From: JAEZBP01 sp963832725
GTDB taxonomy: Bacteria; Myxococcota_A; Polyangia; Polyangiales; Sandaracinaceae
Length of the DNA stretch: 64,000 nucleotides
Direction of reading: 5' to 3'
Assembly (NCBI GenBank): GCA_963832725.1
Contig: CAWHVG010000002.1
Location: 1,302,001 to 1,366,000, forward strand
Part shown: in pieces, positions 36,670 to 45,913 of the stretch
Layout: every line of letters begins with the position of its first letter
Position numbering within the stretch: position 1 is the stretch's first letter
Notes under the pieces: model-generated
What the model was told of the DNA's origin: nothing
Databases searched by the model: none
Seen by the model: the letters and a program-made list of their open reading frames with translations, nothing else
Position numbers and translations under genes: made by a program

Positions 36670-39196
36670 GTGAGCCAAGGCCGCATCCTCCCGCTGCTCG
36701 GGCCCGCGCTGGTCCTCTACCTCATCGCCGAAGCGGTGGCGTCGGGGCCTTCGCTCGAATCTGGTGGCGCTCGCGGCCTGCGCGCTGGCGCTGGGGCTTT
36801 CGGCCCTGCCGCTCTTTTCCTGCGGCGTACCGGCGAGCTGGCGGGCGTGCGTCGGGTGGCTCTGCTCGGCGTGCTGGCGGGAGTCGTGCTGGTCCGCTGG
36901 GCGCGTCCGGCGCTGCCCTCGCTCTACCTGGACCTCGGCCACGGGCTGGCGCTGCCGTGGCTGGGCGCGATGACGGTGCAGCTCGCCGCCACCACCCCGG
37001 ACCGCCCCGAGGCGCTGGCCCGGCACCGCCGCGCGATGGTCTCGGTGCTGATCGTGCTCGGGGTCCTCTCCGCGACCGCCTCCATCCTCTCGTTCGCGCC
37101 GGCCTTCCACCTCTTCGGCCAGCCGGTGCTGGTCCCGCCGCGCTTTCGCCTGAGCGCGCCCCTCTTCACCGGGCTCTGTCTCGTGGTCGCGCTCGCCATG
37201 CGGCTGGCGCGCCGACGCCTGGGCAGCACCCCCGAAGCGCTGGCGTCCGGCGTGTTCGCGCAGCTCGGCATCGCGGGCGCGCTCTTGGCCCTGCCGGCGG
37301 CGGCGGTGTTGGCGTCCGGCGGCGACGCGAGCTCCACCTCGGTGCGCCTCCTGATCGCCGCGGGCCTCCTCGCCCTCTGTGCTGGGCACGTGGCCATGCT
37401 GGGCGCCCGGCGGCAGGTGCACGCGGGTCGGAGCACGCGGCAGGTCCTGGCGGGCGGCGTCGCCCTGGCCGGCGTGGGCGTCACGGTGGCCCAGCTCGCC
37501 AATCGCGTGCCCCGGGAGCCCGTCGCGCTCGGCGTCACCAGCGCGCTGGCGCTGGTGGGCGGCGCGCTCCTCTATCGGCTGGCGCGCTCGCTCTTCCGCC
37601 GCCTGCTCGCGCCCTTCTCCGGCCGGCTCCTCGGCGCGGTCGACGACGCGCTGGCGGCCGCCCTCGGCGCCACCTCGCTCGAAGAGCTGGGCGAGGCCGT
37701 TCTGCCCGCGCTCCGTCGGGGCAGCGGCGCGCTCGACGCCGACGCGCTCTTGTGGATCCTCGAGCCGCCGCGCCAAATCCGGGTCGACGCCGCCGGCCTC
37801 GCGCACGTCGAAGAGCGCGACCCCTCGCCCGCCATCGTGGGGCATCTGGCGGATCGGCCGGGCGAGGTCGTCGTCAGCGCGCCCTTGCTCGAGCAGGTCG
37901 TGCGGCGCGCGGATCTCCGCCCCTTGATCGACGCGCTCGAGCGGGAGGACGCGCTCTGCCTGGTGCCGCTCTCGGTCGATCAGGAGCTGGAGGGCGTGCT
38001 CATCGTCCCGCGCGGCGGTCGCCGGGCCGGGCTGACGCTGGAGGAGATCGACAAGCTCGAGCTGCTCGGCCGGCACCTCTCGGCGCAGGTCTCGCTCCTG
38101 AGCGCACAGGAGCGAGCGCGCCAACGGACCCGCGACGCCGTGCGCGCCAGAGAGGTGCTGGACGAGGAGCTGGAGGCCGCGCACGAGGAGCTGGCCAAGC
38201 TGCGGGCGGACACCCGCGTGCTCAAAGCGGGCGGCGCGCCGGCGCGCTTCACCACGCCGGTCATCGCCTACAGCCCGTCCATGCGCGCGCTGATGCGCCG
38301 CGTGCAAGAGGTGGCGCCGCTCGACGCGGCGGTGCTCCTGGTCGGCGAGGACGGCACCGAGCTCGATCGAGATCGGCCACCTCGTGCACTCGAGCGGCGG
38401 CCGGCGCGAGGGGCCCTTCGTCGTGGCCGAGTGCGCGGCGGTGCGACCGGAGCGGGCCGAGGCGGCGCTCTTCGGCGAGAGCGCCGAGACGAGGCCGGGC
38501 TGGCTGCGGCTGGCGGAGGGCGGGAGCTGCCTCTTGCTGGACATCCCGGCCGTCTCGCTCGACGCGCAGGCCAAGCTGGCGGAGGCCATCGCCACCCGGC
38601 GCGCGCATCCCGCCGACGGAGCGGCCGGCTATGCCCTGGACGCGCGGGTCGTGGCCACCACGCGGGTCCCGCTCGACGCGCTGGTGGACGCGGGGGCGTT
38701 CAATCTGGAGCTCCACCGTCGCCTCGAGCCGCTGGTGCTCTCGGTGCCGCCCTTGCGCGAGCGGCGGGAGGACATCCCCTCGCTCGTGCTCTTGGCGCTG
38801 GACCGGAGCTGCCGCACGGCGGGCCGCGAGGTCATGGGCATCGACCCGGACGCGCTGGAGGCGCTGGTCGCGCACGCCTGGCCGGGCAACGGCCGCGAGC
38901 TCGCCTCCGTCATCGACCGCGCGGTCGAGCGCGCCGCCGGTCCCAACGTGCGCCTGGCCGATCTCCCACCCTTGGCCCCCGCCGAGCCCGAGCCGATCGA
39001 CGACCCGTGGGCCGGCACCTACGCCGAGCTCGAAGCGCGCATCCTCGAGCACGCCATGGCCCGCGCCGGCGGCAACAAGAGCGAAGCCGCGCGCCTCTTG
39101 GGCCTCAAGCGCACCACCTTCCTCGACAAGCTCAAGCGCCACGGCCTGCTCGGCGCCGAGGCGAAGAAGCAAGGCGCCGCGGGCACGGCGGCGTAG
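36670..39196 (+). CDS. 7TM-GAF protein with degenerate sigma-54 activator domain and Fis-type HTH, frame broken once
   Basis: About 842 residues when joined. About seven membrane helices occupy residues 1-310; a GAF-like domain (about 330-480) and a coiled coil (RAREVLDEELEAAHEELAKL) follow. Then comes an AAA+ domain aligned to NtrC-type activators: SPSMRALMRRVQEVAPLDAAVLLVGEDGTELD, GPFVVAECAAVRPERAEAALFG, GGSCLLLDIPAVSLDAQAKLAE, RLEPLVLSVPPLRERREDIPSLV, AWPGNGREL. A Fis-like HTH ends it (GNKSEAARLLGLKRTTFLDKLKRHG). The Walker A Lys is missing (GEDGTELD for GESGTGKE), GAFTGA is absent, and Walker B has Ile for Glu. The frames join at about 38375-38385. ATP hydrolysis and sigma-54 contact are therefore unlikely; it may bind DNA as a membrane-tethered regulator. 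Confidence 0.75.
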
Positions 39197-39348
39197 GCGC
39201 CAAGACGCTCGCGTCGCCGCCGTCCTCGTTTCGCCACCTGGACAGCTCCGACTCGCGTTCGGCTGACCCGAGGGGCAGGCCCCCTCCCCCGCAGGCGGGG
39301 CCCCCACCCCACACCGTACGACGGACCGAACTTCCGCGCCGTCGTACT

Positions 39349-39510
39349 AGTCCCCCGTATCCGTGATTCCTACCCAATCTCGGCGGCTCTCGCCGCGCGA
39401 CTCAGCGTCACTCCTCCTCGACGATGCTGTGGCATCGCCTCGTCGTCGTTCCTTGATTCGCACGCCGATGGCTCGCCGATATTGGGCACTCACTACGGAT
39501 ACGGGGGACT
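39349..39510. repeat. imperfect inverted repeat, MITE-like
   Basis: AGTCCCCCGTATCCG (39349-39363) is exactly complementary to 39496-39510. Complementarity continues patchily inward: CCCAATCTCGGCG on the left against CGCCGATATTGGG on the right. Arms are about 40 bp with a 160-bp total span and no gene inside. It could be a decayed miniature insertion element or a large cruciform. Confidence 0.55.
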
Positions 39511-39960
39511 ACGATGTCCTCTGCGGGAGTCGCACACGTTCTGGCCGGCCCTCGACGCCAATCTCGGGGGCGAGCCTCCTCGAAAGTGCTTTGCCCTTCC
39601 TGCGGGGGCGCGCCCCCAATCTCGACGCCGATTGCTCGGCCATACCGGTCGCGACTCCGTCTCGGACATCTAGGACCCTCTCCTCAGCCGATTGGGCAAA
39701 CAATCAGGGCAAGGAACGGCGAACGCATGCGGCGTGTCCATCGGGCCTCGTTCAGTGGGGTACTCTCGCAGGAAGATCGCGGCATATCTGGCCCGCAATC
39801 TCGGCGCCCTCCGCTTCGTGCGAGGTCCGGCAGAACGTGGCCTCCGCCTTCGCGGGGTAGAGACGGCGCCGAGGGCGACGCCACCCGCGCTCGCGGATCA
39901 GCCGGCACGACGTGACGTGCGAGGCGAAGTCCTCGGCGAGACCCTTTCCGAGGAGGGACG

Positions 39961-40265
39961 GGAACCACCTGTAGGTGGCCAACCGGCTGCCGAGAGCCTC
40001 GAGAACCACCTGTAGGTGGCCAACCGGCTGCCGAGAGCCTCGGGAACCACCTGTAGGTGGTGAAACGGCTGCCGACAGCCTCGAAAACCAGCTGTAGGTG
40101 GCGAAACGGCTGCCGAGAGCCTCGGGAACCACCTGTAGGTGGCGAAACGGCTGCCGAGAGCCTCGGGAATCAGCTGTAGGTGGCCAACCCGCTGTCGAGA
40201 GCCTCGGGAACGAGCTGTAGGTGGCCAACCGGCTGTCGAGAGGCTCGAGAACCACATACAGGTGA
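39961..40265. repeat. 41-bp tandem array with internal dyads, 7.4 copies
   Basis: Units start at 39961, 40002, 40043, 40084, 40125, 40166 and 40207, with a partial unit from 40248. Each begins with GGAACCACCTGTAGGTGG and ends in CTGCCGAGAGCCTCG. Every unit has a CCACC-TGTA-GGTGG dyad and a second weaker one (GGCT-GCCGAG-AGCC). Changes among units are mostly single bases. The period is not a multiple of three, and there are no variable spacers, so this is neither a protein repeat nor CRISPR. Confidence 0.92.
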
Positions 40266-40303
40266 TTCTCCGCCGTCCTCGTGTCCGCTCGGGCGCAGCC
40301 GGA

Positions 40304-40491
40304 CGAGTGTTCCGCGCACCGAGTGTTCCGCGCACCGAGTGTTCCGCGCACCGAGTGTTCCGCGCACCGAGTGTTCCGCGCACCGAGTGTTCCGCGCACC
40401 GAGTGTTCCGCGCACCGAGTGTTCCGCGCACCGAGTGTTCCGCGCACCGAGTGTTCCGCGCACCGAGTGTTCCGCGCACCGAGTGTTCCGC
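40304..40491. repeat. 16-bp minisatellite, 11.75 copies
   Basis: The unit CGAGTGTTCCGCGCAC is repeated eleven times without a mismatch, then a 12-bp partial copy runs into CTTGCGGCG. Perfect identity suggests recent expansion. It ends about 180 bp upstream of the large surface-protein gene. Confidence 0.95.
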
Positions 40492-40669
40492 TTGCGGCGC
40501 GACGCGGAGCTCGGTCGCCCGCGGCGCCCGTCCAATCCAGATCGTCGGGCGAGGGGCCGCGAAGGCGGTTTCAGCGTGTCGACAGAGCGACGAGTGTCCG
40601 CCGGCCGCACGGTGACGGCTGACGCGCTGCGGGTTTTCCCGTACCATCCTTCACCGCATGGAGGGCCTC

Positions 40670-43600
40670 ATGGATCGCCGCTCGCTCATCTTCGTTTCGC
40701 TGCTCGCGTCGCTCGCGGGGTTCTGGCCCTCTCTGGCGCACGCGCACCCGGTCACGGTCGACGGCGTGTCCACGATGGACTGGATGAGCCGCGCGCCCGC
40801 CGGGACCAACTCCGGCATCGTCGCCCGCGACGACATGATGCAGGGCGAGCTGGTGTGGACGGACGCCAGCGGCGACACCCGCACCGACATCTCCAGCCCC
40901 GAAGACCGAGCCGATCTGACCTCCATCGCGTTCACCGCGGACGACACCAACCTCTACGTGCGCCTGGAGACGGCCGCGGACGGCTTCGCGACCGGCGCCG
41001 CACCGGTGCAGGTGCAGATCGCCGTCGACCTCGATCGCGCGAGCGGCAGCGGTCAGACCTACTTCGCCGGGCTGTCCGACACGCAAACCGACGCCGCTGC
41101 GAGCTGGGAGTACCTGATCCAGACCCAGGCGACCGGCGCCGAGCCGTCGGTCCGCGTCCTGGACACGAGCTTCACGTCGGTGGGCACCGGGACGATCGCC
41201 GCCATGGGCACCACCATCGAGATCGCCGTGCCCTGGGCGCTCTTCGGCGTGAGCGCGCCTGCGTCGGCCGCGCGCTTCACCGTGGGGCTCTTCCGCGAGG
41301 ACACGACCACCGGGAACGTGATCGACATCGGCGGTCCGACGTACTCGGACGCGGTCGACGCCGTCACCGACTACGGCGATCCGACGACCGGCCCCTTCCC
41401 GAACACCTTCGCCGAGGTGAGCGACCAGGTCATCAACTACTACTTCGACGCCTGGTTCGACGGGAGCGGCGAGGTCTATGCGCCCCTCTCGGTGACGCGC
41501 TTCCTCTCCAACGGCACGGAGTGGATCGAGCTGCGCAATCAGACGCCGGTGCAGCTCGAGCTCGGCAACTACGAGGTCGGCGACGCGACGGTCGACGCGC
41601 ACGAAGGCATGGGGATGCTCCCTGCCGGCACGCTGACGGCTGGCGCGAGCATCGTCGTCGCCGGCAGCAGCGACGCGTACGTCACCGCCTACGGCGATCA
41701 CGCGGACGCGGCCTTCGGTGGCACGGACACCAGCACGCCGAACATGGTCGGCGACAGCAACTGGGCGTCGGGCTCGTTCGCGCTCGCGAACGGCGGCGAT
41801 CAGATCCTGGTCCTCGGCCCCGGCCACATCATCGACGACGTCGTGGCCTACGGGAGCGGCACCTACTCGGGCATCATCTCGCTCGCCGCGCCGGGCGCGG
41901 CCGAGGTGCCCATGCGGGATCCGGTCACGCAGGACACCGACGATTGCTCGGTCGACTTCGCCATCGTCACCCACGACTGCGCGAGCATGGCGGACTGCGG
42001 GAGCTGCCAGCTCTGCGATACGCACGCCTGCGTGGCGGCGGCGGCCGGCGCGAGCTGCGACGACGGTGACGCGTGCACCCAGAGCACGACCTGCGACGCG
42101 CTCGGGGCCTGCGGCAGCGGCTCGCCCGTCACTTGCGACGACAGCAACGTCTGCACCGGTGACTCCTGCGATTCGGCCAGCGGCTGCGTGTTCACCGACA
42201 GCGCGATGGGGACGAGCTGCGCGGACGGCAACCTCTGCAACGGCGACGAGACCTGCGACGGCGCGGGCACCTGCGCGAGCGGCACCGCCCTCGACTGCGA
42301 TGACATGAACCCCTGCACGGCCGACGCCTGTGATCCGACCGGCGGCTGTACGCACACGCCGGTCGCGATGGGCGTGGGCTGCGATGACGGCAACGCCTGC
42401 ACCACGGCCACGACGTGCGACGGGGCCGGCACCTGCGGCAGCGGTAGCGCGGTGGTCTGCGACGACATGAATCCGTGCACGGCCGACATGTGCGACCCGG
42501 CCCTCGGCTGTGCGAACACGGCCATCCCGAGCGGGACGAGCTGCGACGACGGCGACGCTTGCACCAGCGGCACCACCTGCGACGGCAGCGGCGCGTGCGG
42601 TGGCGGCTCGGCCGTGACCTGCCCCGACGACGGCAACCCGTGCACCGCCGCGGCCTGTGACTCTGCCACCGGCTGCGCGACCACGAGCGTGGCGATGGGC
42701 ACGAGCTGCGACGACGGTGACCCCTGCACGGCGGCCTCGATGTGCGACGGCATGGGTTCCTGCGGCGGCGGGACCACCGTGAGCTGCGACGACATGAACC
42801 CGTGCACCGCGGACGCCTGCGACGGCTCCGGCGGTTGCACGCACACGCCCCTGACCGGCACCGCGTGCGACGACGGCGACGCCTGCACCAGCGCCACGAC
42901 CTGCGACGCGTCGGGCACCTGCGGCGGCGGGACCACGATGAGCTGCGACGACGGCAACGCCTGCACGATGGACGCGTGCGACAGCGCGGCGGGGTGCATG
43001 CACGCGGCCGTGGCGATGGGCATGAGCTGCGACGACGGCTCGGCCTGCACGACGGGCGACGCGTGCGACGGGGCAGGGAGCTGCGCCGGCACGGCCGTGA
43101 GCTGCGACGACAGCAACGCCTGCACCAGCGACTCCTGCGATGCCACCACCGGCTGCGTGAACGCGAACGTGGCGGCCGGCACGAGCTGCGACGACGGAAA
43201 CGCCTGCACCACCGCCGACGCTTGCGACGGAAGCGGGAGCTGCGCCGGCGGTTCGTCGCTCGGCTGCGACGACGGAAACCCGTGCACCGCCGACTCCTGT
43301 GATTCGACGAGCGGCTGCGCTCACACCAACGTGGCGTCGGGAACGAGCTGCGACGATGGTGACGCGTGCACCACCGCCGACGCCTGCGACGGGAGCGGCG
43401 CCTGCATGGGCACGCCGGACCCGATCTGCATGGACGCCGGCATGCCCGACGCCGGCATGCCCGACGCCGGCATGCCCGACGCTGGCATGCCCGACGCCGG
43501 TCTCGTGGACGGCGGCCTCACCGACGCCCGCTCGCTCGACGCCAGCGTCGCGGACGCGAGCGTGCCCGATGCGAGCCTCCTCGATGCCGGCCCGATGGTG

Positions 43601-43855
43601 TCCGACGCCGCGGTCGCCGCCGACGCGAGCACCGACGGCGGAGACGACGCCGGTGAGGACGCCGGTGAGGACGCCGGCCCGAACGACGCCAGCGTCTCAC
43701 TCGACGCCACCACGAACTCGGCCGACGCCGGCGGGATGGTCATCTCGCACGGCTGCTCCTGCCGCGCCGCCGGCGGCCGCGCTCGCTCCTCGGGCGCGCC
43801 GATCGTCCTCGCGCTCCTCGGCCTGGCGCTGATCGTCCGGCGCCGCCGCCGCTGA
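40670..43855 (+). CDS. large secreted Cys-rich protein with lamin-tail-like domain and MYXO-CTERM anchor
   Basis: 1061 residues. A signal peptide (MDRRSLIFVSLLASLAGFWPSLAHA) precedes a beta domain resembling carbohydrate-binding CBM9/DOMON modules (about 25-250) and a lamin-tail-like segment (NGTEWIELRNQTPVQLELGNYEVGD). Then about 15 Cys-rich repeats of the form CDDGxxCTxxxxCDxxGxC follow, and a (GMPDA)n and Asp/Ala-rich stalk. The end is SHGCSCR, a hydrophobic helix (APIVLALLGLALIV) and RRRRR, the MYXO-CTERM pattern for surface anchoring. The ATG at 40670 has GGAGGG 4 bp upstream and is preferred to the ATG at 40658. It looks like a surface adhesin or enzyme-display stalk (inference). Confidence 0.82.
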   Translation: MDRRSLIFVSLLASLAGFWPSLAHAHPVTVDGVSTMDWMSRAPAGTNSGIVARDDMMQGELVWTDASGDTRTDISSPEDRADLTSIAFTADDTNLYVRLETAADGFATGAAPVQVQIAVDLDRASGSGQTYFAGLSDTQTDAAASWEYLIQTQATGAEPSVRVLDTSFTSVGTGTIAAMGTTIEIAVPWALFGVSAPASAARFTVGLFREDTTTGNVIDIGGPTYSDAVDAVTDYGDPTTGPFPNTFAEVSDQVINYYFDAWFDGSGEVYAPLSVTRFLSNGTEWIELRNQTPVQLELGNYEVGDATVDAHEGMGMLPAGTLTAGASIVVAGSSDAYVTAYGDHADAAFGGTDTSTPNMVGDSNWASGSFALANGGDQILVLGPGHIIDDVVAYGSGTYSGIISLAAPGAAEVPMRDPVTQDTDDCSVDFAIVTHDCASMADCGSCQLCDTHACVAAAAGASCDDGDACTQSTTCDALGACGSGSPVTCDDSNVCTGDSCDSASGCVFTDSAMGTSCADGNLCNGDETCDGAGTCASGTALDCDDMNPCTADACDPTGGCTHTPVAMGVGCDDGNACTTATTCDGAGTCGSGSAVVCDDMNPCTADMCDPALGCANTAIPSGTSCDDGDACTSGTTCDGSGACGGGSAVTCPDDGNPCTAAACDSATGCATTSVAMGTSCDDGDPCTAASMCDGMGSCGGGTTVSCDDMNPCTADACDGSGGCTHTPLTGTACDDGDACTSATTCDASGTCGGGTTMSCDDGNACTMDACDSAAGCMHAAVAMGMSCDDGSACTTGDACDGAGSCAGTAVSCDDSNACTSDSCDATTGCVNANVAAGTSCDDGNACTTADACDGSGSCAGGSSLGCDDGNPCTADSCDSTSGCAHTNVASGTSCDDGDACTTADACDGSGACMGTPDPICMDAGMPDAGMPDAGMPDAGMPDAGLVDGGLTDARSLDASVADASVPDASLLDAGPMVSDAAVAADASTDGGDDAGEDAGEDAGPNDASVSLDATTNSADAGGMVISHGCSCRAAGGRARSSGAPIVLALLGLALIVRRRRR
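43435..43500 (+). repeat. 15-bp repeat encoding GMPDA
   Basis: Four to five in-frame copies of GCCGGCATGCCCGAC within the stalk of the large Cys-rich protein; near-identical, so prone to length change. Confidence 0.8.
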
Positions 43856-43861
43856 GTCGGT

Positions 43862-43893
43862 CAGCGGGGACGCGGCCGGCCGCGTCCCCGCTG
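43862..43893. terminator. 32-bp perfect palindrome, bidirectional terminator candidate
   Basis: CAGCGGGGACGCGGCC is directly followed by its exact complement GGCCGCGTCCCCGCTG. It lies 6 bp after the stop of the MYXO-CTERM gene and 56 bp from the stop of the convergent hydrolase gene. The stem is 16 bp (with a practical loop of four), without a U-tract. Confidence 0.55.
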
Positions 43894-43949
43894 CCGGCAC
43901 CTCACGAGGGACGTGATCGTGACCCGGTTGCCTTGCCGAGGCGGTCGGA

Positions 43950-44684
43950 TCAGCGCGGCTCGGAGGGTCGATCCTCGTCGTCGAGCTCGCTCGCCGGGAC
44001 GTGGGCGGCGATCCAACGCGCGATCGCATCCGCCGCCTCGCGGGGCCGCCGCTGCAGCACCAGGTGCGGCGCGTCCGGCACGACCTCGGCGTCCAGCTGC
44101 GGGAGGTGTCGCTTCAGCTCGTCGAGCACTGAGGCGGAGAAGAGGCGATCCGCGCCGGACCGCAGGTAGAGCAGCGGCGCTTCGATACTCGAGAGCCGGG
44201 AGGTCACGTCGGCACCGAGGGCGGCTCGGGCCCGCGCCGCCAGCGTGGCGGGGCGCACGGTGGTGAGGGTGTCGGTGAAGCCGTCGACATCGGCGGCGGC
44301 GGCCCCCGGCTCGAACATCAGGCGGCGGACCAGCCACCGCGGCGGCCGAATCCGGAACGCGAACGTCGGGACCAGCCACGGCGGCACGGGCAGCGGCCGC
44401 CGTCCGAAGGTCGCCACCAGGATGACGCCGGCCAGGCCGGGCGGGCGCTCCGACGCCAGCCTCAACGCCAGCGGCCCGGAGAACGACTCCCCGACCAGGA
44501 TCCAAGGCTCGCCCGCGGGCAACGCGGGCCGCACCCGCTCCGCCAACCCCTCGTAATCGAGCGGCTCGTCCGCCGGGTACGACATCGGCTGCAAGCGAAG
44601 GTGCGAGGGCAGGGCGGCGGTGAAGTCGTCGTAGAGGCGACCGGTGCCGTCGAGACCCGGGAGAAGCACGAGAGGGAGGGGCAC
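43950..44684 (-). CDS. alpha/beta hydrolase
   Basis: 244 residues. LPLVLLPGLDGTGRLYDDF is the oxyanion-hole strand, VGESFSGPLALRLA the nucleophile elbow (Ser in GESFSG), LLYLRSGADRLF the Asp strand and PDAPHLVLQRRP the catalytic His. The cap is short. It resembles small esterases or lysophospholipase-like enzymes; substrate unknown. The GTG at 44684 is taken because it begins directly at the first strand. Confidence 0.82.
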   Translation of the reverse strand: MPLPLVLLPGLDGTGRLYDDFTAALPSHLRLQPMSYPADEPLDYEGLAERVRPALPAGEPWILVGESFSGPLALRLASERPPGLAGVILVATFGRRPLPVPPWLVPTFAFRIRPPRWLVRRLMFEPGAAAADVDGFTDTLTTVRPATLAARARAALGADVTSRLSSIEAPLLYLRSGADRLFSASVLDELKRHLPQLDAEVVPDAPHLVLQRRPREAADAIARWIAAHVPASELDDEDRPSEPR

Positions 44685-45090
44685 GTGGAGAGGATTGCAG
44701 AGCGCGGGTGGCGCGCCACCGAAAGCGATCGGCGCGGGCGGTGCCGGTGTGCCATCCACGTGCTGCCCGATGGTCCCCGGCCCGACTCGGGCCCTCCGGC
44801 AGCGTAAGAACGCGGCCGACGAGAACGTGGAGCGAGCGGGAGCGCCGCCGCGAGTCCGATGGACAGCGCGGCGCCAGGAAATCGAGGAACGATCATCGTC
44901 GGGCCCCACCGTTTCCCCGGCTCGATGCACGCCGGCCGGCTCTTGCGTGTTCCGCCGCTTCGCCGAGATGGAGCGCGTGCTCCTGCGCCACGAACGGCCC
45001 TGGGTTCGACCGCCACGCGCTCGTCGCCCGGCGACCTCGTCGAATCCAGCCCGCATCGTCGTGGCGCGAGCGCGAGATTGCTCGCCTCGA
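44685..45090. other. intergenic region, nothing recognised
   Basis: About 400 bp between two minus-strand genes. Open frames exist on both strands but none has coding character or recognisable motifs. Confidence 0.45.
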
Positions 45091-45754
45091 TCAGTAGCGC
45101 CGGGCGAACGCCTCGGTGCCGCTCTCGCTCGCGATCGCGCGGGCGACCGTGTCGGCCTCGCTCCGGGCGAGGAAGGTGCCGAGGAGCACGCGGTAGACCA
45201 CGCGACCACCCGCGTCTCGCGCGGTGACGACGTGCGCGGTGTCGTTGACGGCCGGGAACCCGCCCGCCTCGTAGATGCCGTTCGTGCCCGCGGAGCCGTC
45301 GGAGCGTTGTGCCTCGTTGAGGCGTGCGGCGAGCGCGAGCGCGGCCTCCCAATCCCGGCTCGCTGCGATTCGGATCGTGAACCCCGGCGGCGCGGAGCGC
45401 GCGGCGCGGCGTGTCGCCCGGTCGACGTGGAGGTGACGCGCGAGGAGCGCGAAGAGCCGATTCGAGGTGGTGCACGCGGCCCAGGCTCGTTCCGTCGGAG
45501 AGCTCGGCGTCGCCCCAATACAGCTCCGCTCGCACGTCGGCGGCCGCGAGGAGCGCCTCGATCCGCGGCGCCCACTCCGCCACCTCCCTCGCGCGCTCGA
45601 CCCGCCATCGAGGGTCCGGCCCGGTCCAGGTCAGATGCGGCGTCTGAACCAGGTAGCCGTCCCAGCACGCCGACACGGGCATCGGCGCGGCGGCGAAGAG
45701 CAGGGAGGCGAGGAGCGACGAGGCCAGCAGGGGTGCGTGGTGTCGGTAGGTCAT
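45091..45754 (-). CDS. secreted SPOR-like domain protein, frame broken once
   Basis: About 220 residues when joined. The signal peptide (HAPLLASSLLASLLFAAAPMPVSA) is followed by ACWDGYLVQTPHLTWTG and a helical part (VAEWAPRIEALLAAADVRAELYW). In the next frame come TSNRLFALLARHLHV and a C-terminal domain: FTIRIAASRDWEAALALAARLN, then VVYRVLLGTFLARSEADTVARAI. The last part has the beta-alpha-beta pattern of SPOR domains, which bind denuded peptidoglycan at septa. The frames join at about 45462-45480. The stop at 45091-45093 gives a natural end (EAFARRY). Confidence 0.6.
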
Positions 45755-45913
45755 GCGCGACGACTGCAGCAAGGACCGTGCACGGCGCCGAGCGGACGGC
45801 GAGACCCGCACGGCGCACCACTCTGCGGGCCAACGAACGCGCTGCCGTGGGCGACGCGACACGGCGCCGGGGACGTAGGAGTCGCGTGTACGGCGACGAG
45901 CGATGTCGGGACT

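Larger units (their letters stand above)
39197..40669. other. 1.47-kb gene-free, repeat-rich region
   Basis: No convincing gene on either strand. It contains an imperfect inverted repeat (39349-39510), a 41-bp tandem array (39961-40265) and a 16-bp array (40304-40491). The long open frames across the arrays exist because the repeat units contain no stop in several frames. Confidence 0.65.

Noticed and set aside
39961..40491. CRISPR array
   Set aside because: The whole 41-bp and 16-bp units repeat without variable spacers, and no cas gene is present.
39752..40647. Long open frames on both strands through the tandem arrays, encoding repeats such as RGTLGARNT
   Set aside because: They are open in several frames only because the repeat units lack stops; no start signal, no codon bias and no conserved fold.
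43435..43500. Separate mobile or regulatory repeat
   Set aside because: The 15-bp repeats are in frame and simply encode the GMPDA stalk of the surface protein.
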